Shown: piece by piece, positions 14,493 to 21,607 of the stretch
How the letters are laid out: every line of letters starts with the position of its first letter
Position numbering within the stretch: the stretch's first letter is position 1
Assembly: GCA_029862725.1 (NCBI GenBank)
Contig: JAOTWT010000006.1
Coordinates: 1-21,723 of the forward strand
DNA length: 21,723 nt
Source: Acidobacteriota bacterium
GTDB taxonomy: Bacteria > Acidobacteriota > Blastocatellia > Pyrinomonadales > Pyrinomonadaceae
Reading direction: 5' to 3'
The notes under the pieces: generated by a model
What the model saw: the letters and a program-made list of their open reading frames with translations, nothing else
Told to the model about the DNA's origin: nothing
Databases searched by the model: none
Made by a program: the position numbers and the translations under genes

Positions 14493-15455
14493 ATGAAACT
14501 TCGAATACTCTATCACGGGAATTGCTTCGACGGCGTGTCGTCCGCGGCAATATTTACCAAGTTCTACCGCGCCAGGTTCGACGCCGATGCGGAGGTCTCC
14601 TACACCCCGACGATGCATCGTGCGGGTAACGCTTTTGACAAGGATCAGTTCGACGGCGACGAGAACGCGATCGTCGATTTTAAGTATTGCGCCGACGATA
14701 GGCTGACGTGGTGGTTCGATCATCATCAGTCCGCGTTCCTAAGCGAAGAGGACGAGGCACACTTTAGGGCGGACGAATCGGGGAAGAAGTTTCTCGACAC
14801 GACCAGTAAATCATGTGCTGAGTTTATAGCCCGGATTGCAAGAGAGCGGTTTGGATTCGCAGATGAGTCGCTCGATGAACTGATCCAATGGGCGCACATT
14901 ATCGACGGGGCTCTGTACGAATCACCTGCGCAATGTGTCGAATTGCGTTCATCCGCGCTCAAACTGATGCAGGTCATTGAAGGCGAAAGCGACCCCACGT
15001 TTGTGGAAAAGATCATCATAGATCTGACCTCAAAATCGCTCGACGAAGTTCTGGAAAGCGACGAGATTCAGGCCAAACTAAAACCAATACTCGAAAGACA
15101 CGAAGCCACTGTAAAACTGATCCGGCGCAAGGCGGTTTATTCCCGCGGTGTTGTAAGTTTCGACCTTACGGAAGACGGTATCGACGGCTATAACAAGTTC
15201 ATTCCCTATTATTTCTATCCAGAAACGACCTACAACGTCGCTCTTACCCAAAGCAAGCACCGGACCAAGATCTCTGTCGGTTCAAACCCCTGGTCGCCCC
15301 GTCCGCGGCTGCACAACATAGCGGAGATCTGCGAACGCTACGGCGGAGGCGGACACGCCGTGGTTGGAGCTGTTTCCCTGAAACCCGACGCCCTCGAAGA
15401 GGGAATGCGGTATATGAAAGAGATCATCGAGATACTTCAGTTTGAGGAAGACTAG
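14493..15455 (+). CDS. DHH/DHHA1-family phosphoesterase
   Basis: A 320-residue cytoplasmic protein. ATG 14493 is chosen because the family sequence starts there (MKLRILYHGNCFDGVSSAAI); the frame is open upstream to 14115 but crosses the GNAT pseudogene on the other strand. The DHH domain shows HGNCFDG (8-14), a metal-site Asp in IVDFKYC (about 62) and FDHH (75-78). The C-terminal DHHA1 domain carries RYGGGGHAVVGAVS with H288. This family uses manganese to hydrolyse phosphodiesters in short RNA, cyclic-di-nucleotide products or related substrates (NrnA, RecJ-like and archaeal relatives). The compact two-domain layout suits a NrnA-like nanoRNase or a general DHH phosphatase. The substrate cannot be settled from sequence. 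The stop is followed by a heptamer array. Confidence 0.85.
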   Translation: MKLRILYHGNCFDGVSSAAIFTKFYRARFDADAEVSYTPTMHRAGNAFDKDQFDGDENAIVDFKYCADDRLTWWFDHHQSAFLSEEDEAHFRADESGKKFLDTTSKSCAEFIARIARERFGFADESLDELIQWAHIIDGALYESPAQCVELRSSALKLMQVIEGESDPTFVEKIIIDLTSKSLDEVLESDEIQAKLKPILERHEATVKLIRRKAVYSRGVVSFDLTEDGIDGYNKFIPYYFYPETTYNVALTQSKHRTKISVGSNPWSPRPRLHNIAEICERYGGGGHAVVGAVSLKPDALEEGMRYMKEIIEILQFEED

Positions 15456-15466
15456 CCTTCTGGCTC

Positions 15467-15515
15467 AAGGTTCAAGTTTCAAAGTTCAAGGTTCAAAGTT
15501 CAATGTTCAAAGTTC
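15467..15515 (+). repeat. Heptamer array, seven degenerate AAxGTTC units
   Basis: The units in order are AAGGTTC, AAGTTTC, AAAGTTC, AAGGTTC, AAAGTTC, AATGTTC and AAAGTTC, exactly in register. The array starts 11 bases after the DHH gene stop. Frequent stop-free frames inside it are not genes. Confidence 0.85.
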
Positions 15516-15531
15516 CGAGGTAGGATCTCCT

Positions 15532-15713
15532 TAACCGTCGCGTGAGCGACCGGATGACTTTAGCCGTGGGTAAGCCGCTTCGGCGCAGCCCACGGGAACG
15601 AACGAGCAATATGTTTTTCGTCGCGTCAGCGACGACGGATGTCACAATCGGGAGGCGAGTGGTTCGGTGTTGCGCTTTCAGGCGTGATCTTTCGGAGCGG
15701 CGCAACAAAGCAG
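15532..15713 (+). repeat. Multi-hairpin mosaic element, copy 1
   Basis: Four palindromes follow one another: GTCGC/GCGAC at the start, CCGTGGG/CCCACGG around an inner GCCG/CGGC, the constant CGTCGCGTCAGCGACG at 15619-15634, and TTGCGC/GCGCAA near the end. It is followed directly by copy 2, nearly identical with a period of about 182. Resembles REP/BIME-type elements. The spaces from 15456 to 16010 hold only this pair, the heptamer array and about 110 bases in which I see nothing. Confidence 0.85.
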
Positions 15714-15896
15714 TAACCGTCGCGCGAGCGACCGGGGGTCCGCTAGCCGTGGGTAAGCCGCTTCGGCGCAGCCCACGGGAACGAACGAGCCATATGTTTT
15801 CCGTCGCGTCAGCGACGACGGATGTCAAAGGTCGGGAGGCGAGTGGTTCGGTGTTGCGCCTTCAGGCGTGATCTCTCGGAGGGGCGCAACAAAGCA
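15714..15896 (+). repeat. Multi-hairpin mosaic element, copy 2
   Basis: Same four-palindrome order as copy 1, with its constant CGTCGCGTCAGCGACG at 15802-15817. It differs by scattered substitutions. Between the first two hairpins it has GGTCCGCTAGCCG, which also appears in the copies at 17.8-18.0 kb but not in copy 1. Confidence 0.85.
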
Positions 15897-16010
15897 ATAT
15901 CGAATGGACCGCCAAGGACTCACAATGAATTCAATTAGCGGGATTTCACTTGTTTCGTTCCATCTTCAAACCCATCAACGATCCCTGATAAATGATAAAT
16001 GGCCCCGATC

Positions 16011-16577
16011 TCAGTCGGAAAAACCTGCCGTAAGCCGTTCGACATAAACAGCGCCGCTGTTGTCGAGACGGCTTTCGTATATCGACACGTGGTTCGCGTT
16101 TACTATTACAGGTTCAAACGATGCGGCCAGATGTGCGTCGGCAAGTCTTTGCGAATTGGCGGGTTGACGGAGACGTGCGATTGTCAGGTGGGGTCGAAAA
16201 TGCCGTTTTTCTCTTGGGATTTGTAAGCTCTCAAGTCTTTGGTCGATAGCGGTTTTGAGTCTATTCAGATGTCCGTCTTCATCATGTACCCCGACCCACA
16301 AAACCGAGGGGCGCTTTTTGTTCGGAAACACCCCCGGTTCGGCAATGGCGAATTGAAATTGTGTGAAACTCCTCGCTGTCTCACTAACCGCATCCTCGAT
16401 AGCTCTCAGCTCTGATTGACCGGTATCACCGAGAAACTTTAATGTGAGATGAAGATTCGGAATCTTAACCCACGTCACGCGCGTGTTTTCCTGCCTTCCT
16501 TTTAGTTCTGAGACATGCCGGCGCACGCCTTCCCGGACGCGGTCATTAACATTAATGGCGATAAATACTCGATGCAT
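16011..16577 (-). CDS. thpR: RNA 2',3'-cyclic phosphodiesterase (2'-5' RNA ligase family)
   Basis: A 188-residue cytoplasmic enzyme of the 2H phosphoesterase family. Both catalytic HxTx motifs are present: HLTL at 43-46 followed by KFLGD, and HLTI at 130-133 in RPHLTIARL. The N-terminus MHRVFIAINVNDRV matches the usual R-x-FIAI-x-L start, and residues 86-95 (NKKRPSVLWV) match the family's RPxVLW segment. The enzyme opens 2',3'-cyclic phosphate ends to 2'-phosphate and can join tRNA halves in vitro. The ATG at 16577 has no clear ribosome-binding site but is the natural family start. The gene stands alone between repeat-rich spaces. Confidence 0.92.
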   Translation of the reverse strand: MHRVFIAINVNDRVREGVRRHVSELKGRQENTRVTWVKIPNLHLTLKFLGDTGQSELRAIEDAVSETARSFTQFQFAIAEPGVFPNKKRPSVLWVGVHDEDGHLNRLKTAIDQRLESLQIPREKRHFRPHLTIARLRQPANSQRLADAHLAASFEPVIVNANHVSIYESRLDNSGAVYVERLTAGFSD

Positions 16578-16631
16578 ATTGAGGGCAATCAGTCACGTCG
16601 GCTGCAGCGAGCGGCGACTGTCGAAACGGAG

Positions 16632-16705
16632 CATTATTCAATCGTCGCTGACGCGACGAAACATTCCTTTTCCTCGAGGTCCGTGGCCTGAAGGCCACGG
16701 CTAAA
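16632..16705 (-). repeat. Mosaic element, single partial copy in reverse orientation
   Basis: Read on the minus strand it gives TTTAGCCGTGG..., the hairpin CCGTGGCCTTCAGGCCACGG (16681-16700), a spacer, and the constant CGTCGCGTCAGCGACG (16643-16658), then ATTGAATAATGC, which parallels ATTGAAAAAAGC in the copy at 17.9 kb. The first and last hairpins of the full unit are missing. The surrounding space (16578-16945) otherwise holds only the heptamer tract listed separately. Confidence 0.8.
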
Positions 16706-16825
16706 AGACCTGCTGCCGCTACACGGCGGTAAGCCCCGAACTCATCGTATCAGATAGCGCGTGAAGTTTTTTGGTGTCATAAATCGGGGATTGTCGGTGT
16801 ATCTCGAATAAGAGGACAGAATTTT

Positions 16826-16878
16826 GGAGTCAGAAGTCAGTTCGGCGTTTGGAGTCAGAATTCAGGGTTCAGAGTCAC
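16826..16878 (+). repeat. Heptamer tract, degenerate xxxxTCA units
   Basis: The units GGAGTCA, GAAGTCA, GTTCGGC, then after GTTT the units GGAGTCA, GAATTCA, GGGTTCA and GAGTCAC. Same seven-base step as the array at 15467 but a different unit. Confidence 0.6.
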
Positions 16879-16945
16879 GACTTTAGGCGTGAAAATTTTC
16901 AGCGGCAATATTTTTTGAGATCATTAATAATTACAGGAGAAAGAA

Positions 16946-17770
16946 ATGAAAGATTCGATGGTGCGTGTGTTGTTTGTTGTGATGTTAGTGGGTCTTATCG
17001 GTTCATCTGCGAACGCGAGTGATTGGTGCGGAAAAAACAACTACGGTGACGGGGACAAGACCTCGGCAGTTGATACCCGGACATTTACATTGGCGGCTAC
17101 GGGGCGGCTGGAGGTAGATGGCCGTACGAATGGCGGAATTAAGGTGACGGGTGCAGACCGGAACGACGTGCTCGTTGAAGCCTGCGTGAGGGCGTGGGCC
17201 GATTCGCAGTCGGAAGCCGACAATCTGGTCAAAACGACAAGGATCGAGACGAGCGGTGTCATCAAAGCCGTTAACGATTCGGACAATAATCATTCATCTG
17301 TTTCCTACAGGATATCGGTTCCGCGCAATACCGATCTGGTACTGAACGCGAAAAACGGCGGCGTAAAGGTTGATGGAGTAAACGGTTCCATGGATCTGAG
17401 CACCGTCAACGGCGGGATCAAACTGAGCAATGTTGCCGGAGATATCAAGGGCCGCACAACAAACGGCGGAGTCAGCGTTGGTCTCGGCGGAAACGCATGG
17501 ACGGGCAACGGTCTGGATGTCGAGACCGTCAATGGCGGCATAAAAATAAGTATACCTTCAAATTTCGCCGCAAACGTCGAGGCGGGAACCGTGAACGGCG
17601 GATTCAAGAGCGACTTTCCGGAACTTCAACTGCCAAAGAAAGAAGCAAAGGATCGAAGCTGGTCGCGGAACAAACGTGTCAATGCCGCGATAAACGGCGG
17701 CGGCGCGACGATCCGTGCGGTAACGACAAACGGCGGCGTGAAAATAATGTCGTCCGGCGGGACGCCTTAG
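16946..17770 (+). CDS. Secreted NGG-repeat beta-solenoid protein (DUF4097-like)
   Basis: A 274-residue protein with AGGAGA five bases before the ATG. Residues 1-24 are a signal peptide ending SSANA. The mature part carries eight NGG turns (near residues 62, 137, 155, 173, 196, 217, 250 and 262), typically VNGGIK or TNGGVK, roughly every 18-23 residues in the central block. This regular spacing suggests a right-handed beta-helix, as in DUF4097 or putative auto-transporter adhesin-head proteins. Residues 75-125 are a less repetitive stretch with a pair of cysteines split between positions 28 and 80. No enzyme motif is seen. It is likely an exported structural or binding protein. Its stop codon touches the nonamer array. 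Confidence 0.8.
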   Translation: MKDSMVRVLFVVMLVGLIGSSANASDWCGKNNYGDGDKTSAVDTRTFTLAATGRLEVDGRTNGGIKVTGADRNDVLVEACVRAWADSQSEADNLVKTTRIETSGVIKAVNDSDNNHSSVSYRISVPRNTDLVLNAKNGGVKVDGVNGSMDLSTVNGGIKLSNVAGDIKGRTTNGGVSVGLGGNAWTGNGLDVETVNGGIKISIPSNFAANVEAGTVNGGFKSDFPELQLPKKEAKDRSWSRNKRVNAAINGGGATIRAVTTNGGVKIMSSGGTP

Positions 17771-17806
17771 AGTTAGCAGAGTTGGCAAAGTTGGCAAAGT
17801 TTCCTT
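17771..17806 (+). repeat. Nonamer array, left arm
   Basis: Four units in register: AGTTAGCAG, AGTTGGCAA, AGTTGGCAA and AGTTTCCTT. It begins on the base after the stop of the NGG-repeat gene and runs straight into mosaic element copy 4. Confidence 0.75.
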
Positions 17807-17981
17807 AACAGCCGCGTAGCGGCATATGGTCCGCTAGCCGCGGCCTTCAGGCCACGGACCGAATAGCATCAAAAACGTTTTCGTCGCGTCAGCGACGATT
17901 GAAAAAAGCACCGATGGCAAAAGCAAGCAGAAGTCACCGCCATCGGCTACCGCCGACGGTTCTGATGCGGCAAGTTCGAAC
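17807..17981 (+). repeat. Multi-hairpin mosaic element, copy 4
   Basis: The hairpins in order are GCCGC/GCGGC, CCGCGGCCTTCAGGCCACGG (17838-17857), the constant CGTCGCGTCAGCGACG (17882-17897), and CCATCGGC/GCCGACGG. The constant third hairpin and the GGTCCGCTAGCCG joint are shared with the copies at 15.7 kb. The other three hairpins differ from those copies. Confidence 0.85.
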
Positions 17982-18151
17982 AACAGCCGCGTAGCGGCAT
18001 ATGGTCCGCTAGCCGCGGCCTTCAGGCCACGGTCCCTGAAACGGAAACGTCTCGTCGCGTCAGCGACGATCGAAAAATGCACCGCTCGCTACCGCAAGTA
18101 GTAGAGATTGCCATCGGCTACCGCCGACGGTTCTGATGCGGGGAGTTCCGG
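17982..18151 (+). repeat. Multi-hairpin mosaic element, copy 5
   Basis: Direct tandem repeat of copy 4 with the same hairpin order. The constant hairpin is at 18053-18068. The spacers between hairpins vary more than the hairpins themselves. Confidence 0.85.
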
Positions 18152-18178
18152 CAGTTAACTCAGTCAACTCGGCCAACC
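18152..18178 (-). repeat. Nonamer array, right (inverted) arm
   Basis: CAGTTAACT, CAGTCAACT and CGGCCAACC read on the minus strand as GGTTGGCCG, AGTTGACTG and AGTTAACTG, the same AGTTxxCxG theme as the left arm. It stops on the base before the stop codon of the peptidase gene. Confidence 0.65.
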
Positions 18179-20365
18179 TTAAAGGTTCTCCATCCAGAAT
18201 TCGGCCATTTTGGTATAAAGGTGATATGTCTGCCAGGGGTTGCTGATGCCGTGACGCTGCGTCGGATAGACCTCGAAATCTAGCTGGACTCCCGCCCGCT
18301 GCGCCGCAAAGGCGAACATCGTCGCGTTTTGCATATGGACGTTATTGTCCATCGCGCCGTGCACCAGGAGCAGCTCGCCGTGCAGGTCTTTTGCCTTGGA
18401 ATTGAGGTCCGTCATCGCGTAGCCCTCTGGGTTGTTTTGCGGCGTAAGCATATAGCGTTCGGTGTAGATCGAATCATACAGGCGATAATCGGAAACCGGT
18501 GCTACCGAAATGCCGGCCTTGTAAAACTTGCTGTGTGTCATCGCGAACAGCGTCATATAACCGCCGTAGCTCCAGCCCCATACTCCGATCCGGTCTTTGT
18601 CGACAAAGGGCATCGTATGTAGCCACTTAACGCTGTCTGCCATATCGAGCTGCTCAGTTACACCGAGCTTCTTGTAAGCCGTCCAGGTTTCCTTTTCGCC
18701 CTTGCCGCCGCTCGCCGCGCGCGGGTCGCAGACAAAAATTATGTAGCCTTTTTGCGCGAGCATCTGATGGAAGATGTAACGCGAACCACCCCAGGAGTTT
18801 CGCACCTGCGGAGCGTGCGGACCGCCGTAGACAAAGGTAATCACCGGGTATTTTTTCTCACTGTCGAAGTTTGGAGGCTTGATCATGTATGCGTCCATCT
18901 CAAACCCATCCCGGTTCTTGACCGACATGAACTCCGGCGTGCTCAGTTCGTACTTATCCAAAAGTTCAACCTTGTTTTCGTTGATCACTTTTTCGACGCT
19001 GCCGTCGGCCCGGTGGAGCCGCGTTTGCAGAGGGGTGTTGATGTCGCTCCAGAAATCGACAAAATGCGTGAATGTCGAATTAAAACTCGGGCGATGAGCT
19101 CCCGCGGTTTTGGTGAGGCGTTCAATCCCCGATCCATCTGTCTTAATTCGATAGGCGTCTCCGCCGTTCGGCTGATCCTTTGTGGCTGAGAAATACACCC
19201 AGCCGTTTTCCTGATCGACGCCGTAGAAGCTCTGCACTTCCCAGTTGCCTTTTGTGATCTGACGAATCAGTTTGCCGTTCGCATCGTAATGATAAAGATG
19301 CTTCCAGCCGTCGCGCGGGCTCGTCCAGACAAACGAACCGTCTTTTAACCAATACGGGTTTCCGGGTGAGTCGATCCACGCCGGGGTCCTGTCCTGGAAG
19401 AGAGTCTTTGTAGATTTGCCGTCGCGGGAAACGGCGTTCATGTCAAGAAACGTTTGTTCGCGATTCTGTCCTTGATAGATTATCCATTTTGAGTCCGGCG
19501 ACCAGTCGACCCTCGAAACCAAAAAGTCCTTTGGGGGGTATTTGGAGGTATCGACGAATCGTATCGATTTGCTGCCGATCTGAATCACGCCTAGTTTGAC
19601 GATCGGGTTTGGATCGCCGGCCTGGGGATAATTGGTGTCTTCGATGCGTTGGTCGATTTCCGTGTCGTCGGCGAGAATAAAATTGGGAATCATCGAGTCG
19701 TCGGTTTTCAAAAATACCATCGACTTCGAATCCGGGGACCACCAATAGCCGCGATTTTGGCCGCGCCCGTAAAGTTCCTCTTCATAAACCCAGGCGAGAT
19801 ATCCATTTAAAGTGTTCTTTGCGCCGTCGTTCGTGTATCTGGTTTCTTTTCCGGTGGCGACCTCGACGACATATATGTCATTGCCGCGGATAAAGCTGAC
19901 CATGCTCCCGTCCGGCGAAAAGTCGGCTTCAAGTTCTTCGCCGTTTCCGTTTGTCAGACGTTTGGCGGTTTTTGAACTGACGTGATAGACAAAGAGATCG
20001 CCATCGGCTGAGAGCAGATAGGAACTCGTTCGATCATTTTGTCCGATTGTCACGCGCGAGGCGTCTTGTGCGAGTTTGGCGTCGAGGCCTGCTTTCACAA
20101 GCGCGGCCGCGACTTCGGCCGAATCGTAAAATACGGTCTCGGTCCCGTTCAGTGCATTTACGTTGATCAGCTTCAGCGTACCTTCTTCTACCCGCGGCTG
20201 GACAAATGACGTACCGTCATCCGACCAGCGCACAAACGTCGGGCTTCCGCTAAAAGCGAGCCTTTTACCAGGGTGATAGATCTTGTCTACCGTCAGCTCT
20301 TCATGGGCGAGGGCAAGACCGGAAAACACAAACGCAAACACAAAAAGCCAGATTAATTTTTTCAT
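18179..20365 (-). CDS. Dipeptidyl peptidase IV-like serine peptidase (family S9B), secreted
   Basis: A 728-residue protein with signal peptide (MKKLIWLFVFAFVFSGLALA), so it acts in the periplasm or outside. Residues about 35-480 form the beta-propeller, with repeated FSPDG, WSPDS and VDWSP blades and the Glu motif WVYEEELYG (192-200) that anchors the substrate N-terminus in DPP IV enzymes. Residues about 490-728 form the alpha/beta-hydrolase domain. The triad is Ser599 in GWSYGGY, Asp673 in GAMDNNVH and His705 in QRHGISNP. The predicted reaction is release of Xaa-Pro (or Xaa-Ala) dipeptides from peptide N-termini. Length and order are normal for the family. The gene is convergent with the NGG-repeat gene and has a probable promoter next to a heptamer array. 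Confidence 0.93.
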   Translation of the reverse strand: MKKLIWLFVFAFVFSGLALAHEELTVDKIYHPGKRLAFSGSPTFVRWSDDGTSFVQPRVEEGTLKLINVNALNGTETVFYDSAEVAAALVKAGLDAKLAQDASRVTIGQNDRTSSYLLSADGDLFVYHVSSKTAKRLTNGNGEELEADFSPDGSMVSFIRGNDIYVVEVATGKETRYTNDGAKNTLNGYLAWVYEEELYGRGQNRGYWWSPDSKSMVFLKTDDSMIPNFILADDTEIDQRIEDTNYPQAGDPNPIVKLGVIQIGSKSIRFVDTSKYPPKDFLVSRVDWSPDSKWIIYQGQNREQTFLDMNAVSRDGKSTKTLFQDRTPAWIDSPGNPYWLKDGSFVWTSPRDGWKHLYHYDANGKLIRQITKGNWEVQSFYGVDQENGWVYFSATKDQPNGGDAYRIKTDGSGIERLTKTAGAHRPSFNSTFTHFVDFWSDINTPLQTRLHRADGSVEKVINENKVELLDKYELSTPEFMSVKNRDGFEMDAYMIKPPNFDSEKKYPVITFVYGGPHAPQVRNSWGGSRYIFHQMLAQKGYIIFVCDPRAASGGKGEKETWTAYKKLGVTEQLDMADSVKWLHTMPFVDKDRIGVWGWSYGGYMTLFAMTHSKFYKAGISVAPVSDYRLYDSIYTERYMLTPQNNPEGYAMTDLNSKAKDLHGELLLVHGAMDNNVHMQNATMFAFAAQRAGVQLDFEVYPTQRHGISNPWQTYHLYTKMAEFWMENL

Positions 20366-20395
20366 GGATATCTCTCTAAAAATTGGAATATGGGG

Positions 20396-20401
20396 ATTAT
20401 A
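20396..20401 (-). promoter_or_regulatory. Probable -10 element of the S9B peptidase gene
   Basis: On the minus strand this reads TATAAT, 30 bases before the ATG. The -35 zone falls inside a heptamer array whose units supply TTGGAA (spacing 19) and TTGAAC (spacing 11). Confidence 0.45.
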
Positions 20402-20409
20402 GCGTGAAG

Positions 20410-20533
20410 CACGTTCAAAGTTCCAAGTTCAACGTTCAAAGTCTGTTTTTTCGGTCGTTGTACAAGAGGAAAAGTTTCTTGTTTCGACTGCGCTGAAAGA
20501 CAAACTTTGAACTTGGAACTTTGAACCTTGAAC
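20410..20533. repeat. Inverted pair of heptamer arrays between xerC and the peptidase gene
   Basis: The left arm at 20410-20444 has units of the type AAAGTTC (CACGTTC, AAAGTTC, CAAGTTC, AACGTTC, AAAGTCT). The right arm at 20503-20530 has the complement (AACTTTG, AACTTGG, AACTTTG, AACCTTG). The arms can pair as a long imperfect hairpin around about 58 bases. The unit matches the array at 15467. Confidence 0.8.
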
Positions 20534-20552
20534 CGCGCTTTTGCGCCTCGCG

Positions 20553-21476
20553 TTACGCCTTCGGGTGCGCCTTGTCGTATACCTCGATCAACTTCTCCAT
20601 CGAAACCTGGGTATAGATCTGCGTTGTCGAAAGTCTTGCGTGTCCAAGCAGTTCCTGTATATCGCGCAAATCCGCTCCGGAGTCGAGAAGATGCGTCGCA
20701 AAGGAATGCCTGAGACTGTGGGGAGAGATATTCTTGATATCCGAGCACTGCTTGATGTATTTGTCGACCATCCTGCCGACGCTGCGGGTCGAGATTCGCG
20801 TCCCCTTGTAATTCAGGAAAACCGCCTTTTCGTCGCGTTCGAGCGGCGGACAATTGTTTAGAAACTCCGGCCGCGCCTCATTGAGATAATGCATAAGAGA
20901 TTGAAGCGCCGGTTCGCCAAAAGGCAGAATTCGCTCCTTTTTTCGTTTACCCAACACCCTGACGAGTTTTTCCTTGAAATCGATATCCCCGATATCGATA
21001 TTGACCAGTTCCGAAACCCTTATTCCGGTCGCGTACAAGAACTCCAGGATCGCACGGTCCCGCATGCCGAGATGCGTGTTTGAGTCCGGGCACTCTATGA
21101 ACCTGACCGCATCCTCGGTCGAAAGGTGTGTCGGAAGTTTGCGTTCTATCCGCGGCGTCGAAACGAGTTTTGCGGGATTGACCTCGAGAACTCCCTCGCG
21201 GACAAGGAACTGAAAAAAGGTGCGCAAGGAGGCCAGTTTGCGGGCGATTGAAGTTTTCTTCTTATTTGCCGAATGAAGTTCGCTCAACCATTCGCGGATC
21301 GTTATGTGATCGATGTCTTTGACAGGAATCTTCTTGAAGGTGCCGTCTTTTTGCGGCGGAGCGAGAAATGAATGGAACTGCCCGAGATCGCTCAGGTAAT
21401 TTCGAAGCGTATGGCGGCTGACGTTTCTTTCGTATCGAAGGTGCTGGAAAAATTGTTCGAGCTGTTCGTCGAGCAT
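20553..21476 (-). CDS. xerC: Tyrosine recombinase XerC
   Basis: A 307-residue cytoplasmic recombinase that resolves chromosome dimers at dif with XerD and FtsK. Residues about 1-95 are the SAM-like core-binding domain (EQFFQHLRYERNVSRHTLRN). Residues about 110-300 are the catalytic domain with R153 (TGIRVSE), K177 (VLGKRKKER), H253 and R256 (HSLRHSFATH), H279 (LLGHARLSTTQIYT) and the nucleophile Y288. The C-terminus VYDKAHPKA is XerC-like; XerD usually ends differently. Length is normal and there is no sign of integrase fusion or phage context. ATG 21476 starts the family sequence, though no clear ribosome-binding site is seen. Heptamer arrays lie on both sides of the gene. Confidence 0.93.
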   Translation of the reverse strand: MLDEQLEQFFQHLRYERNVSRHTLRNYLSDLGQFHSFLAPPQKDGTFKKIPVKDIDHITIREWLSELHSANKKKTSIARKLASLRTFFQFLVREGVLEVNPAKLVSTPRIERKLPTHLSTEDAVRFIECPDSNTHLGMRDRAILEFLYATGIRVSELVNIDIGDIDFKEKLVRVLGKRKKERILPFGEPALQSLMHYLNEARPEFLNNCPPLERDEKAVFLNYKGTRISTRSVGRMVDKYIKQCSDIKNISPHSLRHSFATHLLDSGADLRDIQELLGHARLSTTQIYTQVSMEKLIEVYDKAHPKA

Positions 21477-21487
21477 GGAATCGATTG

Positions 21488-21602
21488 ATGATTTTGATGA
21501 TTGATGATTGAAGATTAGAGATTAAGAATCCTTCTCGCGCATCAAATTGTAACTACGCAAAAAGTCCAGTTCTTAATCATCAATCCTCAATTCTCAATCG
21601 AA
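21488..21602. repeat. Inverted pair of heptamer arrays upstream of xerC
   Basis: The left arm at 21488-21529 has ATGATTT, TGATGAT, TGATGAT, TGAAGAT, TAGAGAT and TAAGAAT. The right arm at 21568-21602 has AGTTCTT, AATCATC, AATCCTC, AATTCTC and AATCGAA, roughly the complement. About 38 unrelated bases lie between. The unit differs from the GTTCAAA type but the step and inverted layout are the same. Confidence 0.75.
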
Positions 21603-21607
21603 AAGGG

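Noticed and set aside
15493..15871. Open frames on both strands through the mosaic repeats.
   Set aside because: They are by-products of the palindromic, high-G+C repeats; the products repeat the same peptide twice.
15467..18178. Possible CRISPR array, given several regularly spaced repeats.
   Set aside because: The repeats are hairpin-rich units of about 175-182 bases in pairs, or 7-9 base tandem units. There are no short constant repeats with unique spacers of even length and no cas gene.
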